From Catenulispora sp. EB89 (GTDB taxonomy: Bacteria; Actinomycetota; Actinomycetes; Streptomycetales; Catenulisporaceae): a stretch of DNA of 64,000 bases. Location of the stretch: assembly GCF_041261445.1 (NCBI RefSeq), contig NZ_JBGCCU010000021.1:124001-188000 (forward strand), written 5' to 3'. The position numbers and the translations under genes were made by a program. Under the pieces are notes generated by a model that had not been told where the DNA came from, searched no databases, and saw only the letters and a list, made by a program, of their open reading frames with translations. Below, piece by piece: positions 1 to 7,644 of this stretch. The number at the start of each line of letters is the position of its first letter. Position 1 is the first letter of the stretch.

Positions 1-134
1 ACCCGAAACTTACGGGTTCGTAGGTTACGTTAGCGTAAGTAGCGTAAGACACCGGGTCGGCAAAGGTCCAGTGGTGGCCGCCGACAGACTGTCAACTGAT
101 TTCCGGCGCAAGAGCTTTTCGTGTGACCCGCGTC
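1..134. promoter_or_regulatory. Intergenic stretch with TetR-like palindrome
   Basis: No gene is supported here. Positions 25-38 read TTACGTTAGCGTAA, a palindrome with one mismatched pair, flanked by further CTTACG (9-14) and GCGTAAG (42-48) half-sites. This looks like a TetR-family operator or the promoter of a gene that starts or ends left of the window. It lies downstream of the fadD stop, so it probably serves the unseen neighbour. Confidence 0.35.
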
Positions 135-1757
135 TCACTTTTCGCCGCGGGCCGCTTCGGTGACCAGCTCTTTCGCCCAAGGGTAGTCGGGTTTGCCGCT
201 CGGGGAACGGCGGATTTGCGACACCCGCACCAGCAGGCGCGGCACCTTGTAACCGGAAAGTCTGCCACGGCAGAACTCCTCCAGCTCGCCGTCCGTCGGG
301 GCGTCGTCGCCGTCCGAACGCGGCTGGATGACGGCGGCCACCCGGTTCCCGAACCGCTCGTCCGGTGCCCCGGCGACGATCGCGTCGAAGACCCCCGGAT
401 GCGCCTTCAGCACCGCCTCGACCTCCTCGGGGAACACCTTCTCCCCGCCGGTGTTGATGCACTGCGACCCGCGTCCGAGCACCGAGACGGAACCGTCCGC
501 CTCCAGCGTCCCCATGTCCCCGAGCAGCACCCACCGGCGGCCGTCGTGCTCGAAGAACGTCTCGGCGGTCTTCGCCGGGTCGTTGTAGTACCCCAGCGGC
601 ACGTTCCCGTGCTGCGCCACCCGCCCGACCCGGCCGTCGCCCGGCGTGGCCGGCCGGTGCTCCTCGTCCAGGAACACCGTGGTGCGCTCGTTGACGGTGA
701 AACGCATCCCGCCGGCCGGACCGCTGCCCGGCGCGGCGTCGCCGTTGAAGCCGCTCTCCGTGGAGCCGAAGTTGTCGCGGATCAGCACGTTCGGCAGCTG
801 CGCCTGGAGCTGTTCGCGCACTGCCTCGGACAGGATCGCGCCGGCCGAGCTGAGCACGAACAGGCTGCTGACGTCGGTCCCGGCCAGCGGCCCGGCCAGC
901 GCCTCGGCGAGGGGACGGCCCATGGCGTCGCCGACCATGGAGATGACGTTCGCCTTCTCCTGCTCGACGGTGCGCAGCACCTCGTGCGCGTCGAACTTCC
1001 GGTTCAGGACCACCTTCTGGCCCATGTTGAAGCTGATGAAGGTGGCGAGCTGCGCGGCGCCGTGCATGAGCGGCGCTATAGGGAACGTCGCCATCTGCCC
1101 CGCCGCAGGGTCGATACTGTCGGCGATTTCGGCCGGATCCTTCATGGGTTCGCCGTAAGGGCGTCCCCCTGCCATCCCCGCATAGAAGATGTCCTCATGG
1201 CGCCACATGACGCCCTTGGGCATCCCTGTGGTCCCGCCGGTATAGATGATGTAGAGGTCGTCTGCAGAGCGTTCTCCATGGGGGAGTAGTCCGTCCCGCT
1301 CCTCGGACTGCTCACGTACAGCGTTCTCATAAGTGACAGAGGGCAGATCCTCTATAGCGCCGCCGACGGAGACGATCGTCTTGAGCTTCGGGGAGTCGCC
1401 GGCGACCTCGCGCACCCGATCGCCGAACTCCGCATCCACTACTACGGCGACCAGATCGGCGTCCCTGTAGAGGTAACGGAGTTCGTCGGCCACATAGCGG
1501 TAGTTGATGTTGATCGGCACGGCGCGGACCTTCAGGCACCCCAGGACCGCCACCACGTACTCCGACCCGTTGTACATGTGCATCCCGACGTGGTCGCCCA
1601 CGCCTACCCCCCGCGCCAGCAGGAAGTGCGCCACCCGGTTCGCCTCGCGGTCCAACTCCCGGTACGTCCATCGCCGCACGCCGGGGACGACCAGGGCTTC
1701 CTTCTTAGGGATCTTGTCGACGACGCTCTCGAACAGGTCCGCGAGGTTGAACTGCAT
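135..1757 (-). CDS. fadD19: FadD19-like fatty/steroid-acid acyl-CoA synthetase
   Basis: This 540-aa ANL-superfamily ligase would activate a carboxylic acid to its CoA thioester through an acyl-adenylate. The P-loop YTGGTTGMPKG is at residues 172-182, followed by MWRHED, a combination typical of FadD19/FadD3-type steroid side-chain ligases. The C-terminal adenylation lysine is K522 in SGKPDYPWAK. The start is the ATG at 1757, with AAGGA about 10 nt upstream. It is the third gene of a minus-strand operon after two acyl-CoA dehydrogenases, 10 bp from the preceding stop. Mycobacteria have fadE26-fadE27-fadD17 in the same order, but this protein looks closer to FadD19 (548 aa) than to FadD17. Activity on a C24/C27 steroid acid is inferred from family and operator context. 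Confidence 0.8.
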   Translation of the reverse strand: MQFNLADLFESVVDKIPKKEALVVPGVRRWTYRELDREANRVAHFLLARGVGVGDHVGMHMYNGSEYVVAVLGCLKVRAVPININYRYVADELRYLYRDADLVAVVVDAEFGDRVREVAGDSPKLKTIVSVGGAIEDLPSVTYENAVREQSEERDGLLPHGERSADDLYIIYTGGTTGMPKGVMWRHEDIFYAGMAGGRPYGEPMKDPAEIADSIDPAAGQMATFPIAPLMHGAAQLATFISFNMGQKVVLNRKFDAHEVLRTVEQEKANVISMVGDAMGRPLAEALAGPLAGTDVSSLFVLSSAGAILSEAVREQLQAQLPNVLIRDNFGSTESGFNGDAAPGSGPAGGMRFTVNERTTVFLDEEHRPATPGDGRVGRVAQHGNVPLGYYNDPAKTAETFFEHDGRRWVLLGDMGTLEADGSVSVLGRGSQCINTGGEKVFPEEVEAVLKAHPGVFDAIVAGAPDERFGNRVAAVIQPRSDGDDAPTDGELEEFCRGRLSGYKVPRLLVRVSQIRRSPSGKPDYPWAKELVTEAARGEK

Positions 1758-1767
1758 GGAGGAGTCC

Positions 1768-2889
1768 TTACTCTGCCAGGTGTGCGCCGATGCGGAGGAG
1801 CTGCCGGGTGGCGGTGCCGAGGGTCTGCTCGATCTGCTGGCCCCGGACGAAGTAGCGGTGCAGCGGGTAGTCCGTGTCCACGCCGATGCCGCCGTGCAAG
1901 TGCTGCGCGGCGTGCAGGACGCGGGAGCCTGCGTCCCCTGCGTGGAACTTCGCTATAGCGACGTCTGCAGAGGCCTCTGCAGGAGTGGAGGAGTGGCCTC
2001 CGCGCGCGGCGTCGTCCATGAGCCACGCGGCGTGCAGCATGCACAGCCGGAGGGCTTCGGCACTGATGAAGGCGTCGGCGGCGCGCTGGGCCACGGCCTG
2101 GAAGGAGGCGATCGGCTCGCCGAACTGCTTGCGGGTACTGGTGTAGCGCGCGGTCATGGCGACTGCTTCGGTACACACGCCGGACGCCTCGGCGGCGTAG
2201 GCGATGGTGCCCAGATCGCGGAGCCAGTCCAGAGCCTCTGCGCCGCGCGCTAGAAGCGCCTCTTGAGGAACGGTTACCGCGTCTAGTTCCAGTTCCGCAT
2301 AGGGCTGCCGTCCGGTGGCCAGTAGCGGCGTCACCTTAAGAGCGGAGCGCGGGACGACGAACAGCGCGGGCGCGTCGTCGAGAGCGGCCGGGACGAGAAC
2401 GACATCGGCCAGGTCGCCATACGGGACCATCGTCTTTGCGCCGTCCAGGACAAAGGTGTCGCCCTCGCTGCGGCGCGCAGTAGTGGTGAGGGAGTCGGGT
2501 TCTCCGGGCTCTTCCAGGGCGGCAGTGGCCAGCTTGGCGCCGGAGGCGACGTCGGCGAGCAGGTCCTCGTGGCCGCCGAAGCGCGCCAGCGGAAGGGCCC
2601 CGAGGGCGATCGCCGCCACGACGGGGACGTAGGCCGTGTGCTTTCCGCCGACTTCGGCGAGCAGCGCCAAGCCCATGATCCCCAGGTCGCCGTCGGCGGG
2701 GAGCAGCGCGGTGACGGCTCCGGCGGCGGTGAGCGCGCGCCAGGCCTGCGCGTCGTGCACGGAGCCGATCCCGCTGCCGCGCGCGTCCTTCTCCAGCTCG
2801 GCCAGGCGCTCGTGGCCGCAGTGGTCGGCGAGGATCCGGTCGACGAGGTCGACCAGGGCCCGCTGTTCCTCGGTCAGCTCGAAATCCAT
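1768..2889 (-). CDS. fadE27: FadE27-like acyl-CoA dehydrogenase subunit
   Basis: A 373-aa acyl-CoA dehydrogenase starting MDFELTEEQRALVDLVDRIL, with C-terminal HLHGGIGVDTDYPLHRY. It is slightly shorter and more divergent than canonical ACADs, as expected for the second subunit of the alpha2beta2 heterotetrameric dehydrogenases known from mycobacterial cholesterol side-chain oxidation (ChsE family). The gene starts 9 bp after the FadE26-like stop and ends 10 bp before fadD, so all three are probably one transcript. The partner assignment is by family and adjacency; the exact substrate is not visible. Confidence 0.75.
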   Translation of the reverse strand: MDFELTEEQRALVDLVDRILADHCGHERLAELEKDARGSGIGSVHDAQAWRALTAAGAVTALLPADGDLGIMGLALLAEVGGKHTAYVPVVAAIALGALPLARFGGHEDLLADVASGAKLATAALEEPGEPDSLTTTARRSEGDTFVLDGAKTMVPYGDLADVVLVPAALDDAPALFVVPRSALKVTPLLATGRQPYAELELDAVTVPQEALLARGAEALDWLRDLGTIAYAAEASGVCTEAVAMTARYTSTRKQFGEPIASFQAVAQRAADAFISAEALRLCMLHAAWLMDDAARGGHSSTPAEASADVAIAKFHAGDAGSRVLHAAQHLHGGIGVDTDYPLHRYFVRGQQIEQTLGTATRQLLRIGAHLAE

Positions 2890-2898
2890 GGCGGGCTC

Positions 2899-4089
2899 CT
2901 AGTGGCGGGGGATGCGGGGCATGTCGAGCCCGAACAGGGCGATCAGGTCGCGCTGGATCTCGTTGGTGCCGCCGCCGAAGGTGAGGATCAGGACGCCGCG
3001 ATAGGCGCGTTCGACGCGGCCGGCGAGCAGGGCGCCGGGGGACTCCTTCTTCAGCGCGCCGGCCGCGCCGAGGACTTCCAGGAGCAGGCCGTACGCCTCG
3101 CAGTAGAGCTCGGTGCCCCAGACCTTGGTCGCGGAGGCGTCGGCGACGTCCAGTTCCGCGGAGGCGGCGACCTTCCAGTTGAACAGGCGCAGCGCGGCGA
3201 GCTTGGCCTGGATGCGCGCCAGGTGGACGCGGACCCACTCGCGGTCGATGACGCGGGTGCCGTCGGCGAGCTTGGTCTGCCGGGCCCACTCCACGACCTC
3301 GGTGAAGGGGCGCTCCAGGGATCCGGAGGAGCACAGCGCGACGCGCTCGTGGTTGAGCTGCGTGGTGATGACGCGCCAGCCCTCGCCGGGCTCGCCGATG
3401 ACGTTCTCCGCCGGGACGCGCAGGTCGGTGTAGTAGGTGGCGTAGGTGGAGGCCTCGCCGATGGTGTGGATCGGGGTGTAGCTGAAGCCCGGGTCCGAGG
3501 TCGGGACCATCAGGATCGAGATGCCCTTGTGCTTCTTGCCGGTGCGCTCCGGGGCGCCGGGGTCGGTGCGGCAGGCGAGCCAGACGTAGTCGGCGTGGTC
3601 GGAGAGCGAGGTGAAGATCTTCTGGCCGTTGACGACGTAGTGCTTCCCGTCGGGTTCCAGCACGGCGCGGGTCTTCAGACTGGCCAGGTCGGTCCCGGAA
3701 TCCGGCTCGGAGTAGCCGATGGCGAACATGCACTCACCGGCGAGGATGCGCGGAAGGATCTCTGCTTTCTGCTTTGCAGAGCCGAACCGCATGATGGCCG
3801 GCCCCACGGCGTTGACGGTGAGGAACGGCACCGGGGCACCGGCGCGCTGGGCCTCGTCGAAGAACACGAACTGCTCGACAGGCGTGAACCCCTGTCCGCC
3901 GTACTCCTCGGGCCACCCGACGCCCAGCCACCCGTCCCGGCCCATCCGCCGCACCGCTTCCCGGCTGCGCGGCCCGCCGAACTCGCCGCCGGACATCTCC
4001 TCGGCGACCTCGGGGGTGACCAGCTCGGCGAAGTAGGAGCGGAGTGTGTCGCGCAGCTGCGCCTGCGCCTCGGTGTACGCGATCCGCAT
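2899..4089 (-). CDS. fadE26: FadE26-like acyl-CoA dehydrogenase subunit
   Basis: A 396-aa dehydrogenase from ATG 4089 (MRIAYTEAQAQLRDTLRSYF). The FAD/substrate motif IGYSEPDSGTDLASLKT and the C-terminal GGGTNEIQRDLIALFGL are the FadE26 signature. Upstream ATGs exist at 4113 and 4143, but a perfect KstR-type operator lies at 4099-4112 and would fall inside a longer gene, so 4089 is preferred. No convincing Shine-Dalgarno precedes it, so the mRNA may be nearly leaderless. It leads the minus-strand operon with the FadE27-like and FadD19-like genes. Role: alpha,beta-dehydrogenation of a CoA-activated side chain. Confidence 0.78.
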   Translation of the reverse strand: MRIAYTEAQAQLRDTLRSYFAELVTPEVAEEMSGGEFGGPRSREAVRRMGRDGWLGVGWPEEYGGQGFTPVEQFVFFDEAQRAGAPVPFLTVNAVGPAIMRFGSAKQKAEILPRILAGECMFAIGYSEPDSGTDLASLKTRAVLEPDGKHYVVNGQKIFTSLSDHADYVWLACRTDPGAPERTGKKHKGISILMVPTSDPGFSYTPIHTIGEASTYATYYTDLRVPAENVIGEPGEGWRVITTQLNHERVALCSSGSLERPFTEVVEWARQTKLADGTRVIDREWVRVHLARIQAKLAALRLFNWKVAASAELDVADASATKVWGTELYCEAYGLLLEVLGAAGALKKESPGALLAGRVERAYRGVLILTFGGGTNEIQRDLIALFGLDMPRIPRH

Positions 4090-4098
4090 GAGGTGAAT

Positions 4099-4112
4099 TA
4101 GAACGTGTTGCA
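4099..4112 (-). promoter_or_regulatory. KstR-type operator
   Basis: TAGAACGTGTTGCA matches the published KstR consensus TnnAACnnGTTnnA at every defined position. It sits 10 bp upstream of the FadE26-like start, where a bound TetR repressor would block transcription of the fadE-fadE-fadD operon. Confidence 0.7.
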
Positions 4113-4243
4113 TGTGCGATGGCAAGGGTTTCTGATGGATCATCAGATTCGCACACCGGGTCGCCCGAACGGCGCCGGGCGAGGGCGATCATGCGGCCGC
4201 ACTGGTCGGCTGAGGGGACGGCGGACGCGGCGGGCGGGCCGCC

Positions 4244-4269
4244 GAGCTGGGAAACGGAGCTGGGAAACG
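4244..4269. repeat. 13-bp tandem duplication at a ribosome-binding site
   Basis: GAGCTGGGAAACG occurs twice in direct tandem (4244-4256, 4257-4269), followed by a third partial GAGC. The array ends about 8 bp before the ATG of the proline-rich membrane protein and supplies its CGGAG ribosome-binding site. Confidence 0.8.
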
Positions 4270-4277
4270 GAGCGCCG

Positions 4278-4949
4278 ATGAGCATGCCGGGTGGAGCCAG
4301 CGGGGACGGCGAGGATTCGGTGCCCGACGCGCCGGGGCAGCAGGCGAATCAGCCGCCGCAGCAGCCTGAGCCGCCGCGCGCGCCGAGCCAGCCGCAGCAG
4401 CCGCAGGCATCGAGCCAGCCGCCACCGCACCAGCCCGCGCAATCAGGGCCGCACCATGCGCCGCTGCCCGTGCCAGGCCAGCCGCCGCATGCCCAGCCGC
4501 CGCCTGCGCCGGGTCAGCCACCCCACCAACAGCCGCCGCACCAACACCCGCTCCCGCGCGCCGCCGTCACTGTCCCGCTCGGCAAGATGCTCTACCTCTG
4601 CGTTGCGGCGCTCGGCGTGATCAACCTCTTCCTCGGCTACGTCAGTGCGGGCGACGGTGACTCCATGAACCTCTACAAGGTCGGGGTCGCCATCTACGCG
4701 CTCGCGCCGACCATGTTCTTCCTCGCCGGGCTGGTCGCGGTGCGCGAGTTCCTGCCTCGGGAGCGGGCGCCGGGGGCGTTGCCGGCGATGATCACCACGG
4801 CCATCTTCGTCACGCTGGTGCTCTCCGCGATCAGCTCCGACGGGGCCGGTGACCTGCAGACGCTGTTCCTCGTCTTCGGGGCCGTGCAGTTCGTGCTCGC
4901 TTGGTTGGCGTATGTGTTCGACGTCGGCATCATCGGCGCGCGCCGGTAG
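4278..4949 (+). CDS. Proline/glutamine-rich membrane protein (DUF5336-like)
   Basis: A 223-aa protein from ATG 4278, preceded by CGGAG. Residues ~10-95 are a low-complexity Pro/Gln/His tail (repeated QPPH, QPPP). The remaining ~125 residues form about four hydrophobic helices (KMLYLCVAALGVINLFLGYV; VGVAIYALAPTMFFLAGLV; AMITTAIFVTLVLSAISS; LFLVFGAVQFVLAWLAYVF). The layout resembles the actinobacterial 34-kDa-antigen / DUF5336 family, whose function is unknown. Here the disordered region is N-terminal. It is divergent from the fadE26 operon and convergent with the PPOX gene, whose stop lies 8 bp away. Confidence 0.65.
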   Translation: MSMPGGASGDGEDSVPDAPGQQANQPPQQPEPPRAPSQPQQPQASSQPPPHQPAQSGPHHAPLPVPGQPPHAQPPPAPGQPPHQQPPHQHPLPRAAVTVPLGKMLYLCVAALGVINLFLGYVSAGDGDSMNLYKVGVAIYALAPTMFFLAGLVAVREFLPRERAPGALPAMITTAIFVTLVLSAISSDGAGDLQTLFLVFGAVQFVLAWLAYVFDVGIIGARR

Positions 4950-4957
4950 GCGCTACC

Positions 4958-5413
4958 TCACATCTTCGAGTGGTCCCAGGACGCCGTCCGCTTCGCCCGC
5001 ACCCGCACCACCACGCGCTTGGCCGCCTGCTGTTCCACGAAGGGCCGCATCGCCTCGGCGTCGGGGCCGAAGACCTCCGGGTAGCGTGCCGTGAGGTGCA
5101 TGCCGAAGGCCACGACCCGGTCGAAGTCCTCGATCAGCTCCACCTCGCCGTAGATCGTGACGCCGCGCAGCTCGTCGTAGGCGATCCCGTCCTCCAGCAG
5201 GCACGTGATCCGCGGATCGCGCCGCAGGTTCAGCGCCTTCTGCGACTTCCCGTACGTCCAGAACGCCAGGTCGCCGTCCAGTAGCGCGTAGTACATCGTC
5301 ACCAGGTGCGGCGTACCGTCGGGGTTCGCCGAGGCGATCTGGAGCTTGCGTGCGGCGGCGAAAAAGGTTTCGATCTCATCATCGGACATCCGGATGCGGT
5401 CCCGCTGGCTCAT
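4958..5413 (-). CDS. PPOX-class flavin/F420-binding oxidoreductase
   Basis: A 151-aa pyridoxamine-5'-phosphate-oxidase-fold protein (DDEIETFFAAARKLQIASAN, then PHLVTMYYALLDGDLAFWTY and KALNLRRDPRITCLLEDG), typical of small split-barrel enzymes using FMN or F420. The start is ATG 5413 (MSQRDRIRMSDD) or ATG 5389; neither has a strong ribosome-binding site. It is divergent from the MpaB-family gene across only 27 bp, which contain a near-match to the KstR box. The substrate is unknown. Confidence 0.75.
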   Translation of the reverse strand: MSQRDRIRMSDDEIETFFAAARKLQIASANPDGTPHLVTMYYALLDGDLAFWTYGKSQKALNLRRDPRITCLLEDGIAYDELRGVTIYGEVELIEDFDRVVAFGMHLTARYPEVFGPDAEAMRPFVEQQAAKRVVVRVRAKRTASWDHSKM

Positions 5414-5422
5414 GGGGAAAAG

Positions 5423-5436
5423 TAGAACAGGTTTCG
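5423..5436. promoter_or_regulatory. Near-match to KstR operator
   Basis: TAGAACAGGTTTCG fits TnnAACnnGTTnnA except for the last base (G instead of A). It fills most of the 27-bp gap between two divergent genes and could control both. This is weaker than the site at 4099. Confidence 0.35.
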
Positions 5437-5440
5437 ATTG

Positions 5441-6427
5441 ATGACGGCAAGGCTCACCGCGCTCACCGCCCGCCCCGCGGTCCCCAACCCGGCCCGCGGG
5501 CTGAAGGCGTTCGTCCGGCGCGAAGTGAACACCAGCGTCCACGGCGCGCGCGGCCTCCGGCTCCAGGAGCGCTACGCCAACCCGCCCGGCGATCCGGGGC
5601 TGTTCGGCCCGGGCTCCGTGACCTGGCGCGTGCACTCGGACGCGCCGGGCATGCTGATGGGCGGCTTCGCCTCGCTGATGCTCCAGTCGCTGCATCCGCT
5701 GGCGATGGCCGGCGTCGACCAGCACTCCGACTTCCGCACCGACGCGATCTCGCGGCTCAACCGGACCGCCGCCTACGTGATGTCCACGAGCTTCGGCTCC
5801 ACCGAAGTGGCCGAGGCGGCGGTCGCGCACGTCCGCGACCGCGTCCACCCCCGCATCAACGGCACCGCCCCCGACGGCCGCCCCTACAGCGCCGCCGACC
5901 CGCACCTGCTGACCTGGGTCCACGTCGCCGAGGTCCGCTGCTTCCTGGCCGGGTACGAGCGCTTCGGCGCGCCGCCGCTGACCCCCGCCGAACGCGACCG
6001 CTACTACCGCGAGGTCGCGGTCCCGGCGCGCATGCTCGGCGCGGAGGACGTGCCGGAGTCGGCGTCGGAGGTCGCGCGGTACCTGCGCGACATGCGCCCC
6101 GAGCTCCAGGCCACCGAGGCCGCGATCGAGGGCATCCACTTCATCCGGACCTACGGCGAAACGCCGGGGGAGCGCGCGGCGGTCCGGCTCCTGATGAACG
6201 GCGCCGCCGCGCTGCTCCCGGACTGGGCCCGCGAGCCGCTGCGGCTGGGCCGCCCCGACGCCGTACGCATCCTCATCGACCGTCCGCTCGCGCAGACCGC
6301 CGGGCGCTTCATCCGGTGGGCGTTGCAGCCCTCGGAGATCGTCGGCACGGCCTACGAGCGGATGGGCATGACGCCGCCGCCCCAGCACCTCGGGTGGCGG
6401 TCGGCGCCCGGCACGTCCCGCGACTAA
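5441..6427 (+). CDS. MpaB/DUF2236-family oxygenase
   Basis: A 328-aa alpha-helical protein of the oxygenase MpaB / DUF2236 family, related to latex-clearing protein haem oxygenases. Family features are GPGSVTWRVHSDAPGMLMGG near residue 60, HPLAMAGVDQHSDFRTDA (two conserved histidines) and LTWVHVAEVRCFLAGYERFG near residue 160. The ATG at 5441 directly follows an in-frame TTG at 5438; no clear ribosome-binding site is present. It is divergent from a PPOX protein with a KstR-like box between them, suggesting a role in lipid or steroid catabolism (inference). Confidence 0.75.
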   Translation: MTARLTALTARPAVPNPARGLKAFVRREVNTSVHGARGLRLQERYANPPGDPGLFGPGSVTWRVHSDAPGMLMGGFASLMLQSLHPLAMAGVDQHSDFRTDAISRLNRTAAYVMSTSFGSTEVAEAAVAHVRDRVHPRINGTAPDGRPYSAADPHLLTWVHVAEVRCFLAGYERFGAPPLTPAERDRYYREVAVPARMLGAEDVPESASEVARYLRDMRPELQATEAAIEGIHFIRTYGETPGERAAVRLLMNGAAALLPDWAREPLRLGRPDAVRILIDRPLAQTAGRFIRWALQPSEIVGTAYERMGMTPPPQHLGWRSAPGTSRD

Positions 6428-6497
6428 CGACTACCGACCACCGACCACCGACCACCCGACTACCGACTATCGACTACCGACCGATAGTCACTCCGAA
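6428..6497 (+). repeat. Short ACGACTACCGACC-type repeats
   Basis: Directly after the MpaB-family stop come about seven imperfect 7-8-bp repeats of the type CGACCACC / CGACTACC (6424-6483). They lie in the 70-bp gap between convergent genes and look like a simple-sequence tract. Confidence 0.6.
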
Positions 6498-7508
6498 TCA
6501 CCCGTCCCCCAAAACCCGCGGCAACCCGAACGACGCCGCGATCCCGGCCTCGAAGTGCGTCAGCTCGTCGACCCGGTCCCCGCAGTACCGCGCCACCAGG
6601 ATCCCGACGCAGTGCAGCTGGTCGGTCATCCGGTCCCGCGCGTACTCGCCCCACGCCGGCTGGCCGTTCGCGCGCGTCGGCACCAAACGGCAGATCGCCC
6701 GCCGGTGCGCCTCGATGGCCGTGAAGAAGTCCCGGACGGTCGCGATCCCGTGGTACTCGAACGGCATCGGGGGCATCCGTACCCAGATGTCGTCCGTCAT
6801 CAGCGCGAGCAGCGCCTCGACGTCGTGCGACGTGAACGCCGCGACGAACCGCTCGGTCAGCTCCCGCTCCTCCTCGCTCCCGGGCACCGGCCCCGGACGC
6901 TTCGGCCCCCGCGCCGTGGCGTCCAGCGTCGCCCGCGCGCGCTTCAAAGCACTCGTCACGGCGCTCTCCGTCAGCCCCAACAGGTCCGCGGCCTCGGCGG
7001 CGCGGTACCCGAGCACGTCCCGAAGCAGCAACACCGCGCGCTGATTCGGCGGCAGCAGCTGGAGCGCGGTCAGGAACGCCAGCGAGATCGCCTCGGCTGA
7101 CTCATACCTCGCCTCCGGCCCCGGCTCCCCGTCGGGCAGCCGGTCGAGCAGCAGGTCCGGGTACGGCTGGAGCCACAGCACCTCGTTGCGTCCCGACGGC
7201 TCCGGCACCGGCTGGGAGAACCCCGCCGTGGGCTGCGGCCGCCGCCCGGCCGACCGCAGGGCGTTGAGACACCGGTTCGTCGCGATGCGGTGCAGCCAGG
7301 TCCGCAGCGAGGCGCGCTCCTCGTACCCGGCCAGGCCGAGCCACGCCGCCAGCAGCACCTCCTGGAGCGTGTCCTCGGCGTCCTGGAAGGACCCGAGCAT
7401 GCGGTAGCACAGCAGGTGCAGCTCACCCCGGTACGGCCCGACCAGTTCGGCGAACGCGTCGCGGTCGCCGGAGCGGGCGCGGTGCAGCAGATCGGCGGAC
7501 ATCTCCAT
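6498..7508 (-). CDS. ECF sigma factor with C-terminal SnoaL domain (SigG/SigJ-like)
   Basis: A 336-aa extracytoplasmic-function sigma factor. Region 2 is ARSGDRDAFAELVGPYRGEL...MLGSFQDAEDTLQEVLLAAW; region 4 is LQLLPPNQRAVLLLRDVLGY and LGLTESAVTSALKRARATLD. A ~120-residue SnoaL-like fold follows (FVAAFTSHDVEALLALMTDD). Sigma factors of this type carry the extra domain as an intrinsic regulator instead of a separate anti-sigma factor. ATG 7508 is chosen because GAGGAGG lies 8 nt upstream; the upstream GTG at 7517 overlaps that site. It is divergent from an SDR gene across a 12-bp inverted repeat that may be its own target. Confidence 0.85.
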   Translation of the reverse strand: MEMSADLLHRARSGDRDAFAELVGPYRGELHLLCYRMLGSFQDAEDTLQEVLLAAWLGLAGYEERASLRTWLHRIATNRCLNALRSAGRRPQPTAGFSQPVPEPSGRNEVLWLQPYPDLLLDRLPDGEPGPEARYESAEAISLAFLTALQLLPPNQRAVLLLRDVLGYRAAEAADLLGLTESAVTSALKRARATLDATARGPKRPGPVPGSEEERELTERFVAAFTSHDVEALLALMTDDIWVRMPPMPFEYHGIATVRDFFTAIEAHRRAICRLVPTRANGQPAWGEYARDRMTDQLHCVGILVARYCGDRVDELTHFEAGIAASFGLPRVLGDG

Positions 7509-7548
7509 GCTCGCCACCTCCTCTCACTCTGATCCGACACCGTGCGGC

Positions 7549-7585
7549 CCGGAAACTGGGCGGTCCGCGGGCACCCAGTTTCCGG
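7549..7585. promoter_or_regulatory. 12-bp inverted repeat in divergent promoter region
   Basis: CCGGAAACTGGG (7549-7560) and CCCAGTTTCCGG (7574-7585) are perfect inverted copies separated by 13 bp. They are centred between the ECF sigma gene and the SDR gene. The arms contain GGAAAC/GTTTCC, reminiscent of ECF -35 elements (GGAAC), so the site could be a dimeric operator or two opposed sigma-factor -35 boxes. Confidence 0.55.
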
Positions 7586-7644
7586 CCGGGCCCGTGTCAG
7601 TGGGGGTGTCAACGAAAGAACGACTCCGATCGGAGTGAGACACC

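Noticed and set aside
2569-4101. Long plus-strand open frame (510 codons) opposite the fadE genes
   Set aside because: High-GC shadow frame, lacking domains. The minus-strand products have intact ACAD motifs.
4958-6388. 476-codon minus-strand frame across the PPOX and MpaB genes
   Set aside because: Only the last 151 codons are a recognisable protein. The rest is antisense to the MpaB-family gene.
7542-7585. Inverted repeat as a simple terminator
   Set aside because: It lies between two divergent starts, where no terminator is needed, so it was listed as regulatory.
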